From Homarus americanus (taxonomy: Eukaryota > Arthropoda > Malacostraca > Decapoda > Nephropidae): DNA of 64,000 bases. The notes under the pieces are model-generated. The model did no database searches. It was not told where the DNA came from and saw nothing but the letters and a program-made list of their open reading frames with translations. The position numbers and the translations under genes are program-made. This document shows, in pieces, positions 25,402-36,080 of this stretch. The stretch lies in assembly GCF_018991925.1 (NCBI RefSeq), contig NW_024736071.1, positions 10,222,700 through 10,286,699 on the forward strand, written 5' to 3'. Position 1 is the first letter of the stretch; each line of letters opens with the position of its first letter.

Positions 25402-25992
25402 TTATTTTGGAACGAATGCTTCTTTTGGAAGCAGAGTTACTGGATTATGCATAGAATAATTTCGATGATAGTTGACAATATTGTTCCACCAGATTGAGCG
25501 AGGAGCAAATTTAATGAACCAGACGACCTCGTGTCCAAGGGTTTCCATCTTGATACGTGGACCACCATAATATTTCTGGAAGGGTAACTGTTTAATACCG
25601 GCCTGTTTAGCCAAAAGGCCACTGATGTAGGCATCATCCACCCACAGGAAAGGGACTACTTTGGATGCTTCTAAGAGGCGGGGAATAAACTTTGTCTGCA
25701 AGAACCATGCCCCGCCAGAGCAGTAGAGTGGGTAGTTCTTGGCTGGGTACTCCTCATACCTGACTTTCCATTTGCCTGACCTTATTGCTGGCCCATACAT
25801 ATGACTGCACACAAAATTCTGCCTTGATTCTTCATTAAGCTCGTTAAGGGCCTGGTGGTAGAGGAAGATGTCAATGTGTGTATCGTCATCAGCATGAAGA
25901 GTCCAGGGAACCTGAGAACAGTGCTTATTGATCCAGTAGAGGCCAGCCAACCCCTTGTAGGTCAGCAGGCGGTAGTGGTCACCATAGTCACC
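25402..25992 (-). CDS. beta-1,3-galactosyltransferase-like protein, terminal exon (catalytic domain)
   Basis: This exon encodes 196 residues ending in TAA at 25404-25402. It begins GDYGDHYRLLTYKG directly after a poly-pyrimidine acceptor (TTTTTTTTGACCAG), in phase 0. GT31 landmarks appear in order: the D-Y-x-x-L-T-x-K block, the metal-binding DDD of WTLHADDDTHIDIF (exon residues 35-37), EEYPAKNYPLYCSGGAWFL (the Y-P-x-Y-x-S-G block), and VDDAYISGLLAKQAGI (counterpart of the E-D-V-x-x-G block). A sequon N-Y-S lies near the C-terminus. GT31 enzymes transfer galactose or N-acetylglucosamine from UDP-sugars in the Golgi lumen; the acceptor cannot be inferred here. It joins in phase to the exon at 33696. 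Confidence 0.88.
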   Translation of the reverse strand, partial: GDYGDHYRLLTYKGLAGLYWINKHCSQVPWTLHADDDTHIDIFLYHQALNELNEESRQNFVCSHMYGPAIRSGKWKVRYEEYPAKNYPLYCSGGAWFLQTKFIPRLLEASKVVPFLWVDDAYISGLLAKQAGIKQLPFQKYYGGPRIKMETLGHEVVWFIKFAPRSIWWNNIVNYHRNYSMHNPVTLLPKEAFVPK

Positions 25993-26377
25993 CTGGTCAA
26001 AAAAAAAAATAATAATTTAATTGTAAAATATGTCTTTGAAAAGATGTAATAATACAGCAACAACTATCCAGATTTCACTCAATTTTATATCTTGCCTTTT
26101 TTATTACTGACCCCCTAAACCTTTTACCATTAATGGAAAGTGAGTCCAAATAATAAGCCTTTTCTTGGTATATAAATAGGGAGTTTCTAACACTGCACCT
26201 GACCACCTTTATTTCCATAACTGTAAAGTTATGGTTTATGAATTGATTTGCTTTATCCTCTTTGTCCCTGGTCAGCTTAATAGCAATGGACCCATTCACA
26301 GATACTGTAATAGGATTAGGGGTGCCCTGGGTCCAAAAAGGTCAACCTTTAGGACCAGAGACGAGGGGTTTCCTCAC
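25993..26377. other. intron of the galactosyltransferase gene
   Basis: Intronic by position. A minus-strand open stretch (26299-26075, NGSIAIKLTRDKEDKANQF) has protein-like composition but no recognised family. Confidence 0.4.
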
Positions 26378-26492
26378 TTGGCTGGTGCATCCCTGTGCCC
26401 TTTATATGTCAGGTTGAAGCCCTGTAAAAAATGTATTGGTATTCCAGGCTTTTCATAGGGCAGTATGAATTCATAATGCCATCCAGTTAACT
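26378..26492 (-). CDS. exon-like segment in the galactosyltransferase intron, function unknown
   Basis: On the minus strand a long poly-T run and ACCAG precede 115 bases followed by GTGAGG. One phase is open: LTGWHYEFILPYEKPGIPIH then FLQGFNLTYKGHRDAPA. It enters in phase 1 and leaves in phase 2, so it would break the frame if spliced between the flanking exons, both of which use phase 0. It may belong to another gene or be a fossil retrocopy. The poly-T on this strand could equally be the poly-A tail of a plus-strand insertion. Confidence 0.25.
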
Positions 26493-26831
26493 CTGGTAAA
26501 AAAAAAAAAAAAAAAAGTATTTGTGTAATTGTTTGATGGAACTGTAGTTGAGGGAAAATCATCTTCATATGAGAGTAGCACGAACATTTCGGTTTACAAT
26601 AGAAAAATTTATGCCGCACTGCATGTGATGCATAGAGAGGAAACATAAAGAAAAATCAGAAAGAAAATATTTAAGTACAGTTCATACAGATATTTATAGC
26701 AAATGAGGAATGTTGAAAGAAAGAAGCATGTTTAAGAATGCAATACCAGGCCGCTCATCGAGCCTCTGGACGGGCCCTGAGCCAAATATGACGCCACAAT
26801 AGTAAAGCCTAGTCATAAAATTTAAAGATAA

Positions 26832-27362
26832 CAGTAAGTCCTCGTATAATGTCAGCCTGCTTAACGTTGTTTTGGTACTACGTCGCTAATCTTTAGATAC
26901 CAAAAATTCGTTTTAACGTCCCGATAACTCGGTACAACGTTGCTTTGCGTCGTCACGGACTACTTTTTATGGCGCATCACCCCCTCTTGTCTGGCCGCGC
27001 TACACTCGGCTCGGCAGTCTCAGTGACTCGCCACCCTCCTCTCCCGCCCTCCTCCGCTCCCGCCCTTCTCCGCTCCCTCCCTCCTCCTCCGCTCCCACCC
27101 TACTCCTCCCCTCCCACCATCTGCCTCCTCCTCTTCGCTACCCACCACACACTCGCTCTACCACCTCCGCCCATCGGTGAACATCGGTGAGTACCAATAC
27201 AAACTTAGTAGTTGTAATGCATTTCATGGGGCAAAGGGAGACTCAGGAATGTAACTCCCATATTTTATTTATTTATTATGGGGAAAATTGATCCGCTTAA
27301 CGTTGTTTCGTATAACGTTGCACTTTTAGGAACGTAACCCCGATGTTAAGCGAGGATTTGCT
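26832..27362. mobile_element. Tigger-type MITE with GC-rich core
   Basis: The ends CAGTAAGTCCTCGTATAATG and the complement of ATGTTAAGCGAGGATTTGCTG are imperfect inverted repeats; TA follows the right end. Subterminal TTAACGTTGTTT motifs occur in both halves. The centre (27000-27160) is an unusual C-rich stretch of CTCCCGCCCTCCTCCGC repeats. Confidence 0.75.
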
Positions 27363-27629
27363 GTATTTGATGCTGAAGTAAAAAGAAGAATATAATAAGT
27401 GCACAATGCACATAGAAAACTGAGTTGTGATTAAATTGGGAACAGAACTGTGCAATGAGATCTGATTGCCTGAAGATGCTACCAAAAAACCTATAAAGCC
27501 CATCCCTAGTGTTCTTCTCTAAAGGGAGCACAAAATACTATGAACGCAAAGTATATATTTGAAGATGCGGTTAGTGTGGTTCTGTGTTTGATAAGCAACC
27601 ATGGAGACTGATGGCATGCATTTTCAGTA

Positions 27630-29935
27630 CAGGCATCCCCCGCGTTACGGAAGGGTTCCGTCCCTGGAAAATTGACAGTATCGCGAAATTCTGTAACGCG
27701 AAACCTATTTTCCCATTGACTTCCATTATAAAACTGGAGATGCATTCCTACGGAATTTTTTTAGGCCTCAAAAACGTAATTCAAGCACTTTTATGAATGA
27801 AAATAAACATTTATAAACACATACAATACAGTACATTAAATAATTCATGATATACATGTAATATGAAGAGAAATACAGTTGGAATAAATAAAAATATTGT
27901 ACTGTACTTACCACAAAAGATGTTGACTGCTGCGTGAGGATTGGTGGTGCAGAGGAAGTTATTTGGAGGGAGAGGCAATACTCTCTTCTGCCCTGCCCTG
28001 TAAACCATCTGCTTTTAGCTTTTCTCTGAGGATGAATAACTCATCCAAAGTTGTTTGACATTTACGGCGCACCTTCTCCTTGTACAGCTCATTGTAGGAA
28101 CTGAGAGCATTGTTAACTGCTCTTGCAATCTTCATGTTCCTTTCACGGTTGGGGTCGTTATCAGCAAAGATTTGCAGACCTTCCTGTATTAGTGCAAATG
28201 CTTTAGACATATCCTTTGTTGTCAACTGAAGTGTTTTGGATGGAGATTCTATATCCTCTTCTTGTCCTGCAGCTCGCTCTTGTTCCAGCATCATCAGGTC
28301 TTCATGAGTCAAATCTTCTCTATGGGACTCTAGCAACTCAACCACATCATTTTCTATGATTTCTTCAAAGCCTACATTATTTGCAAGTGTCACAATGTCT
28401 TGTTGAACTTGCTGTAGACTTTCAGCCTGTGAAAAACAGTGAAATTCATGGACACACTCTGGCCATATGTTTTACCATGAACCATCTCATAGCTGAGGTT
28501 TTCACTTCATCCCATGACTTGGCTATATTATCCACAGCATCCAAGTTGTTGAGCTTTTTCCAGAAGTCCCTAATTATAGGTTTATCCTCCCCATCAATTG
28601 CTTTTATGAGCTGCAAAAAAGTTTTCCTAAGATAATATGCCTTAAAGTTAGCTATCACACCTTGATCCATTGGCTGGAGCAAGGAAGTTGTGTTCTTGGG
28701 GATGTACTCTACTCTCACATTATCAGAAAGATCATTTAAATTTACCGGGTGGCTTGGTGCATTGTCTAAGAGGAGCACTGCTTTATTAGATATGTTACAC
28801 CTGGCATTATATCTTTCTACAGCAGGGCAAAAATAGTTAGTGAACCAGTCTTGGAAAAGGGTTATAGTCATCCAAGCCTTCTTATTGGAATGCCAAATCA
28901 CAGGTAGATTAGACTTGGCATAGCCCTTGAGAGCCCTTGGATTTTCTGAGTGATACACAAGTAGGGGCTTTAATTTCATGTCACCTGAAGCATTTCCTCC
29001 CAGAAGAAGTGTTAAACGATCTTTGGATGCATTAAAGCCTGGTGCTGATTTATCTTCAGTGGAAATAAAAGTTCTAGCAGGCATGTGCTTCCAGAAAAGC
29101 CCAGTTTCATCAACATTGTACACTTGTTCTGGTGTGTAACCTCCTTCATCAATAATTTTCTTCAGCTCAGCAGGATATTTATTAGCAGAATCTGTATCGG
29201 CACTGGCAGCTTCACCGCTCATTTTTATGTTGCGTAAATTAAGGCGCTTCTTAAACCTTTCAAACCAGCCTTTACTAGCCAGAAAAGGTTTAACCTCAGA
29301 AGATGCACCTTCCTCTTCCTGCAAATCATTATATAAACTTATGGCTTTCTGTTGAATAACCATAGTGTTTAGTGGCACATTGCGTTTAGTCTGATCTTCA
29401 ATCCAGACACTCAGGAGTCGTTCCATATTTAGCATCACATCACTTCTATGAAAATACAAGGTTCGAGCAGTTAATGGAGTAGCAGCTTGAGCTCTTGACC
29501 TAATTTTGTCCTTATTATCACGGATTGTTCCCACTGTTGAAGTAGCAAGACCTAATGTTTTTGCAATCTGGCTAAGTTTTTCTCCAGCATCAAACCTTCT
29601 TAAAACGTCAAGTTTAATATCCAATGTAATGCCTTTGCGGCTTCTTTTTGCACTACTGCGGTCACTTCCACTTGATGACCTCTTTCCAGTCATCTTGAAT
29701 AAGGGTAATGCACTGTACTGTACTTACTGTATGTTTGTAAAAGTTAAATCCAACTGCTGGGGTGAGAAACATTTAATTTTATATTGTATAGTGATTTTTT
29801 TTTAATTGCGAAAATTTACCCCAATTTCCGTTAGGGCGGATTTACGGGCCGTAACGCGAAATTATTGGTCATAATTTACAAATTCCATAAGAGCGAAATT
29901 CCGTAACCCGGGCTTCCGTAACGCAGGGATGCCTG
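27630..29935 (-). mobile_element. near-complete Tigger (pogo superfamily) DNA transposon
   Basis: CAGGCATCCCCCGCGTTACG at the left pairs with the complement of CGTAACGCAGGGATGCCTG at the right, flanked by TA (27628-27629 and 29936-29937). The element is 2306 bp, a normal size for an autonomous Tigger. Between its ends lies a transposase with only one evident frameshift. It sits in the intron between the last two galactosyltransferase exons, in the same orientation as the gene. Confidence 0.95.
27959..29693 (-). pseudogene. Tigger transposase (TIGD1-like), one frameshift
   Basis: The first 415 codons (29693-28446) start MTGKRSSSGSDRSSAKRSRK. They contain a CENP-B N-terminal helix-turn-helix (LSQIAKTLGLATSTVGTIRD), a CENP-B-type second DNA-binding domain (MLNMERLLSVWIEDQTKR, GWFERFKKRLNLRNIKMSGE) and the DDE catalytic domain. 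That domain has YNVDETGLFW near residue 190, LLLDNAPSHP near 310 and TTSLLQPMDQGVI near 340. A single-base shift near 28465 throws the frame out, and the remaining 144 codons continue in another frame to 27959. The protein would bind the element's termini and catalyse cut-and-paste transposition. The break may be recent, since everything else is preserved. Confidence 0.9.
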
Positions 29936-29937
29936 TA

Positions 29938-32000
29938 CTGTGGTAGGTGGTTTTGTAAGGACTGCGAGCACAGATGATGATTAACGCAGTTATTCGACAG
30001 ATTATGTCCTAGAAAATAGGGACAAATAGTGAAATGAATATAACTTTAGAATTTTCCCCATAAGAATTATTTGAATGAGGTGGGAACATTCCTATTGTTG
30101 CTAACGTCACTTAAGCAGCGATAAAGGGGCAATTTCTGCCATAAGAAATAATGTACAGTAATATTGTAAGGATTGGTTATATTCCGCGTTGTTGTCACTG
30201 TACCCTATGACATCCAAGCAAAGAATACACAAGTTAATACTTTTACAATACATAGTATGATGTGCACTGAACATTAACTAATCATCTGCCTTATTATTTT
30301 TGTCACTGAAATTTTAGTAGTCAAGTTAGGTTTTGTTTGATTTTGCCCTGCATCTTATTCAAGGAATGAGCAGTGATAGAAGGCAGTCCCTAATGTGCAA
30401 GCGTTGCTAGCTGTATTCTCGCCACTCAGCTCTTTTAAACTTCTAACTTTAACTCTTCTGCTTAGGCTCACTCCTTGCACTTAACACATGCTTTGGACAC
30501 AGGATGGCAAAAAACAATGCAGTAAACCCTAGGTGTAACGGACACCCTAAACCTATCGAACAAACCCTCAAGATAACAAACAGATGCCCATTATCCCAAA
30601 GAGTTGTCCAATAGCTCCTCACTGCCTGAATATTAATCTTACGTTCCTAGTTATTCTGATGAGATAACAAAGTAAGTATTTAAATGTACTGCTCGAATTA
30701 CTAGTAAGATTCAGATTTGCCCCCGAGGGGGCTAGTTTATTGGGCACCCCCCTTACATAATGTGCAAGGTGAAGCGCAGAAGTGTTTACAGCGCCCATCT
30801 GGGAAGTGTGCAAAGTTCATACGTGCCTTTATGACTCGCACATTAAGGGCGTAAAAGCCTGAAGGGTCATAGGTTTTGTCAAATGACTAGAAAGAAAAGG
30901 AAATTTATATTTTGGCGGGAGGTGAAATTTCTGTCTTTTAAACTATGATTTGCTTAATTAACAAATTTAAGAAGAAACTACTTCTTAATGAAATAATAAG
31001 AGTATCAAAATATAAACAACTAATATTTATCATTTAGGAGAAAAATCAATTTTAGGCTTAAGACATTTTTCCGCAGATTTAGCTGTTGGGACACCAGGCA
31101 CTACGTCCACATGGTGTCAGTCAGACCAGCAATGATACTAATGGAGGAGAAACTTCCTAGCTGACTTCCCAACCACTGACGACTAGACCTTCGAGTAACT
31201 TCTCATAACCGAGAATAAGTCCATTTAAGTTTATATTAGTTGTGTATATCAATACTTAATAGAAGCATGGATGTCCAATCAACTATAGAAGTTATTATGG
31301 CTTAGAAATTAACACCAGTCCAGGAGTCAAAAATGTCTCGCCATCAAAGATAATTACTTTATATTTGTTATATTTTAGAGTAGGACATTAGACTATCTAA
31401 ATCTGACTGTACAATTCAGTTTTGATAATGTTTTGGCCAAGTCATCTTATGGTGGTGTAAAAGACACTCGAATTATAACATGTATTATTGAGACAGCATA
31501 TGACAACATCGGTTGTCCATAATAGTTAGTAACACTGTTTAAAGTTAATGTGATCCCTTTGTTATCTGCTTATACCAGGTGTCTGCCATTGAATCAGTGC
31601 ATGGATTACTTTTTTATAATTATTAAATAGTAATTATAAGTAATTCTTCAGAGTTTTGATTTTGTAGCAATGGTAAAGATTTTAACTGCAATGGAGTAGG
31701 GCCTTGTGTTTCTACCACAAATTTATTAGCGTAAACTACTATTCCAAAATTCTTTACACCATCTTCCACAGAACAACCTTTTGCAGGAATTCCATTACAG
31801 ATGTATACTTGACACAGCTGCTGGAGGTACTGGATGTATGGTCACACATTCTAAAATCTAGGACATGGTGATCATACTGACGATATTTACTTCAACTCTA
31901 CTTAGAAATTTGATAGTATACTTCATGAAAGGTTTAAAGTAACCTTTACTAAATTTTACTTTTATCCTCTTCGCCAGTGACTGGCTCGTTGGTCACTTAG
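29938..32000. other. intron, mostly unassigned, with small Tigger scraps
   Basis: Intron of the minus-strand gene. Motifs resembling Tigger ends occur near 29975-30200 and 30525-30610 (CAGTAAACCCTAGGTGTAAC). The rest is AT-rich without features. Confidence 0.4.
30700..30880 (-). repeat. SINE/LINE 3' segment related to 53960-54142
   Basis: On the minus strand this reads CCCTTCAGGCTTTTACGCCC, GCTGTAAACACTTCTGCGCT, TCACCTTGCACA and GGGTGCCCAATAAA. The same blocks occur at 53990-54142 on the plus strand downstream of a tRNA-like head. This copy lacks the head. Confidence 0.7.
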
Positions 32001-33600
32001 GCAGCCGGTCACATCTCTATTATGCACTGTTGGCAAGTACTGGCCATGCATTGGCTCCTGAATGTATCTGAACTTGCTCCAGTGTTGGTCAAGTATGTTC
32101 TTGAAAGAGTTCACATTCGGTGCTGTCATAACACTGTGGCAGGTTGTTCCAAGAGTTCACAATTCTCACTCCCAAAAAGTTTGCCCTCACATTTTTCTGG
32201 ACTTGTGGCTTTTTCAACCACTTGTCCATCTGTAGTATAAGCTAGGCAATTGCAGGCTGGGAAACACCTCACTCTTGAAGATCGTTACAAGGGATGGACC
32301 ATCTAGATAGAGTATCTGAACGACTTTCTTACAAGACCTACTTTTAGGTGCTTGATTCACCTTGTCACAATGGCCTAAGAACTTCACGACTTCAGTTCAT
32401 TGTCAACTTACACACCTAGGTCCTTTTCGCATTTGGTCTCTATTAATGCAGTTTCTTCGTCCCGTTGGGATATATGAAACGCCTCCTTACTGTAATGATA
32501 CGCCTTCTTACAGTTAGTATGACCCAGGTGCATCCTCTTTCACTTTGCGACATTTTAGCAGCCATTTCTCTGACCTTTCTTGAAGCTCATAGAGATCTTT
32601 GTGCAACTCTTGGTAGTCTGTTTGGTTCTTAATTTCCCTGAATAACTTGGAAATGTCTGCAAACATTTGTTTGGAGGAGTGTATAGCTTTTGGCATGTCA
32701 TTTATGAAACAAACATCTTGTCACGGGTACACATTTATTTTTTTTTTTCGGGGAATAGTCCACCCAGGCACAGGTCATCGACCCACAACGGGGCCTAGGG
32801 GGCAAAAAAATTAGAGTAAAAAGAAGTTAAAAATAGAAAAGAAAAAGATTACTGTATATTAATCAACACCACGAAGATGCCAAAAAACCAGCTTTTTGAA
32901 GTGAGACGGATTGTATGAGTATGGAAACACAGAAGAAGGGAGAGCATTCTTCAGTTTGGCTCTGTGAGGAAAGAAACTATAATGGGTTATTCAAGTGTGA
33001 CCGACAACCACAGAGAAACAGTGGGCACCGCAGGCAAGACGAGTGTTACAAGCTCATGGCCTTGCCAGCGGTACACAGGATGCCAAATCTACCGAACATT
33101 GCCCATTAATGTACTGTACCTGTAAAAGAGAAAGTGAAGCAACATTGCAGTGAAGAGAAACGGAAGAGAGATTATCAACTAAAGGAGGAGAGTTAATAAG
33201 ACGAAATGCCCTTGATTCCACCCTATCTAACAGTTGGATGATTTCATACCATTTATCACCACACACTGCTTGCAGTCATGTAGAAAGTCTCCAATCCACA
33301 GTAGGACACTTCCCTGAATCTCGTACACTCCCAGTTTAATTCTCAGCCTTTCATGGGGTACGCTGTCGAAAGCCCTAGCAAAATCTAGGTATATATTGTC
33401 GATATTGCCCCCCCCCCCTGTTCCAGAATTTGAGTCCAAACATCTCCTACTTTGAGTAATTGTGTTAAGCAGGAGCATCCCTGCATAAATTTGTGTTGGC
33501 AGCCTTTACAAGGTAGATGTTCCATCATGGCATCTCTTATAATGCTCTCAAGTACTTAACACACTATGCTTGTCAGGCTCACTGGATTCAGAACACAAGA
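32000..33600 (-). pseudogene. CR1-type LINE ORF2 remnant, interrupted
   Basis: The minus strand carries reverse transcriptase blocks: GGNIDNIYLDFARAFDSVPH and FLHDCKQCVVINGMKSSN at 33480-33240. After an inserted segment come the F-A-D-region FADISKLFREIKNQTDYQEL at 32670-32590 and WLLK. C-terminal pieces follow at about 32200-32030, including VNSWNNLP-like residues. The same family is at 59480-61012 (GGNIDNIYLDIAKDFDSLPH). Stops and gaps are numerous. The second Asp of the catalytic Y/F-A-D-D is replaced by Ile. Confidence 0.75.
32735..33235 (-). pseudogene. 5'-truncated LINE 3' end nested in the CR1-type LINE
   Basis: On the minus strand 33235-32735 encodes RVESRAFRLINSPPLVDNLS and CSVDLASCVPLARPWA, then, in broken frames, the FFP-x-x-A-K-x-x-N-x-L-P-type ending. 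It finishes with the tail GGCCCCGTTGTGGGTCGATG and a poly-A. It is the same family as 9765-11892. It splits the older LINE between its NG-x-K-S-S block and its F-A-D-D block, which are adjacent at 60590-60690. Confidence 0.8.
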
Positions 33601-33695
33601 AAAGGTCCTGTCAAGGATTGGTGAATTTCTTAACAATTATAAATAATGTGTGTGATGATCAGCAGCACATAATGGTCGTAGCATCGTAGACTCAC

Positions 33696-34016
33696 CTGGA
33701 TAATATCATGGTAGCGTTGACTCTCCTCCTTCACAATCATTCGTTCCACTTCATTCTTGGCTCGCCCAACCATGAAGACAGCGCCAACTTTAACACTTAT
33801 ATCCCCCAGATTGTAAGCAGACGCGTTGGCCCAGGTCTGACGGGTCTGCATCCTTTGTGTGACCCGCATAATGGAGGAATGGACATAGGCAATCACTTGC
33901 AGGTTGGGTCTTTTCTTGCAGTAGTCCGCCTCCTCAATTATAAACCGCTTCGGGATGTGAGCAGGCTTTCGTACTGGAGAAGTGTCAGGTTGGTCTGGGA
34001 TAAATTCCTTAGTTGA
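33696..34016 (-). CDS. beta-1,3-galactosyltransferase-like protein, internal exon (start of catalytic domain)
   Basis: A strong acceptor (TTTTGTTATTTCCAG) and donor (CAG then GTGAGT) bound 107 codons beginning STKEFIPDQPDTSPVRKPAH. Then come NLQVIAYVHSSIMRVTQRMQ and TRQTWANASAYN (the R-x-x-I/T-R-x-T-W block of GT31), VGAVFMVGRAKN and EESQRYHDIIQ, which leads into GDYGDHY in the next exon. N-A-S at WANAS is a sequon. The 3' end is phase 0 and fits 25992. A second acceptor at 34096 (ATCCCAG) extends the exon in frame and is the only one matching the phase of the upstream exon at 41271. Otherwise an exon is missing. Confidence 0.85.
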
Positions 34017-34096
34017 CTGGAAATAACAAAACAGATTACATGGTTGATTCTCACTAACAGAATGTGTTAAGCTAATGACTACCACTGATTCCTCAC

Positions 34097-34823
34097 CTGG
34101 GATTAGCAGTCTTATTACCTTTGATAGTGTCTGCAAACTGTGACAACACATTTAAAAAAATTTAATCTTCAAAATATGGCACCATATTCTGCCTACCATT
34201 AGTAACACTTCATGAGGCTGCTCCAGTACCTAAACTTCAGAATGATTATGAGGAAGTGACAGGTAATAAAGTGTCCGCTATGCTGTCTTTTTTTTTGTGC
34301 CAAAGGATTAGTCTTTAGTACACTAATAATTGGACGAGGCTTGTTAATGGAGGGCCATCCTTAACTGATCATCAATTTCATTATGGAAAAAATTGTGATG
34401 CTTTATTTAGCTGTAGATCAGTTGAAGCCAAACCTAACCTACCCTACTAATTAGGGTTGGACCCATTATGACTTCGATCTAGTAGGACTGGGGCCTCAGT
34501 CCTAATGATTGGAATAGGTTTGATTGTTTGAACAGTGTACAGTAAGCTCCGTTAGGAATGTAAATCCTTGACAATCCACCATTCCATTTACTATCCTCTA
34601 GTTAAGTGTAACCACAGCTAATTTACTTAGTCACCCTTGGGTGGATAATGTTACCATGACTACCCTCATTCCAGAGATTCATCTGATTAACAGGACCCGC
34701 CCCAACCTCACTCAGATTATGTCTATGCATTTAAATTTTCTTACATTAAATATTTCATGTTATTTTCTTATTCATTCTTATTGTGAAAAATAAAATAAAA
34801 TTTGTCACTTCTTCACTTTACAT
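34097..34823. other. intron, unassigned
   Basis: No exon matching the phase gap (entering phase 1, leaving phase 0) was found here. There are no repeats with clear borders. Confidence 0.4.
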
Positions 34824-35482
34824 CACGTAGTACCACGTTTGAAACACAACTTCTTGTCCGATCAGCGAAGTTGAGCAATGTTGGGTCTGGTTAATACAGT
34901 ACACTACTTGGATGGGTGGACCACCTTGTCCTAAGAACCCCAGATGCTATAAAGACTCTACTGGAAACAAGCCTCTCATGCTTTTTCAGTTGTCCTTGGT
35001 GAAATTGACTGAATTTCAATCTCACCACTTTTCATTACCACTCACCTCACCTCCTCAATCACCACTTACCTATCAAACAGGGAGGTACTACCGCTTGGGA
35101 AGATATTGGAAGCATAATGTGTTGTCTATGATAGACCCTGCTGCCATGTGAATCACAAAAATTTGTGACCAAGTCCCAGGTTGCTGATCTGACTTTCTGC
35201 CTCATTTACACACAATTGCAGGGTTTTAATTGTTTTCTTACTACCTGTATTGACAACACAACATGCTGTAAATCGTTTCTCACTCTTTATTTTTTCGTTT
35301 GTCTATTAATTTATGGTTATTATTAGTATTATTAATATTTTTTGGTTGTAATTTGTATCTATTTTTGCTAATTATTATTAAATGTTATTGTTATTATTAT
35401 TATTATTATTATTGTTATTGTTATTATAATTATAATTATAATTATTATTATTATTATTAATTATTATTATTATTATTATTAA

Positions 35483-35565
<83 letters not shown>
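34824..35565 (+). repeat. 5S rRNA-derived SINE, copy B, 5' part
   Basis: Bases 34824-34950 follow 5S rRNA: ACCACGTTTGAA, CTTGTCCGATCAGCGAAGTT, GAGCAATGTTGGG, CTGGTTAATAC, ACTTGGATGGGTGGACCACC. Equivalents of the internal Pol III promoter boxes are visible. An 8-base insertion and many substitutions separate it from a functional 5S gene. The body (GGTACTACCGCTTGGGAAGA, GACTTTCTGCCTCATTTACA) is shared with other copies. It runs into (TTA)n, where the gypsy element sits, and resumes at 40835. Confidence 0.75.
35387..35565. repeat. (TTA)n microsatellite, left part
   Basis: A long imperfect TTA/ATT run, part of the SINE and the target of the gypsy insertion. It continues at 40835-40980. Confidence 0.95.
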
Positions 35566-35566
<1 letters not shown>

Positions 35567-36061
35567 GTAGTGGACGTCTCTACAAACTGCGTAGCTGCAC
35601 ACCACCTGCTACCGTCTTCCCTAGCAACCAAGCGTATCCGCATTCCAATGCCCGCCGTATCTTAGCAACGGAACTAGTCACCGGCTACTTCTCGGGTTTT
35701 CCCAACATGACTCATAGAGGACTGGCGGCCGCTGCTGGGTGTATATGAGCTCTGTCTCTCCATTGAGATTCATTCTGCCCATTTTCCTGAACAAGCAACA
35801 TCTCCAGCAAGCTCCTAGCTATCCAGCATTCATTCAATCAGGAGGCCAGCAACAGGCAACATCTTCTCTAACGAAGCTCCTGCACATCTACCTCCTTCAC
35901 CAAGCTACTCACCGAACGTCTCTATTGACCAGCTCCTCACCACACAGCACCTCCAGCACCAGACTGTCTAGCATATAACTTTTATATTATACAAGAAAAC
36001 CACATTAGAGTTTCCTTCCATCCTGAGTGCTAGACAACATTAATATCTCGATACCCCTACA
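35566..36061 (+). repeat. gypsy copy 1, 5' LTR
   Basis: Begins TGTAGTGGACGTCTC and ends GATACCCCTACA. The TATA-like box is TATATGA at 35742-35748, whereas the 3' LTR has TATATAA. It provides the element's promoter and the 5' end of its RNA. Confidence 0.93.
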
Positions 36062-36080
36062 ATGGTGACTCCCGGAGATA
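36062..36080 (+). promoter_or_regulatory. presumed primer binding site, overlapping gag start
   Basis: TGGTGACTCCCGGAG starts one base after the LTR, with the TGG expected opposite a tRNA 3' CCA end. The tRNA was not identified. The ATG of gag is formed by the last LTR-adjacent bases and this motif. Confidence 0.5.

Noticed and set aside
34824..34950. Functional 5S rRNA gene
   Set aside because: Many substitutions and an 8-base insertion interrupt conserved stems, no terminator-like T run follows, and it continues into repeat sequence.
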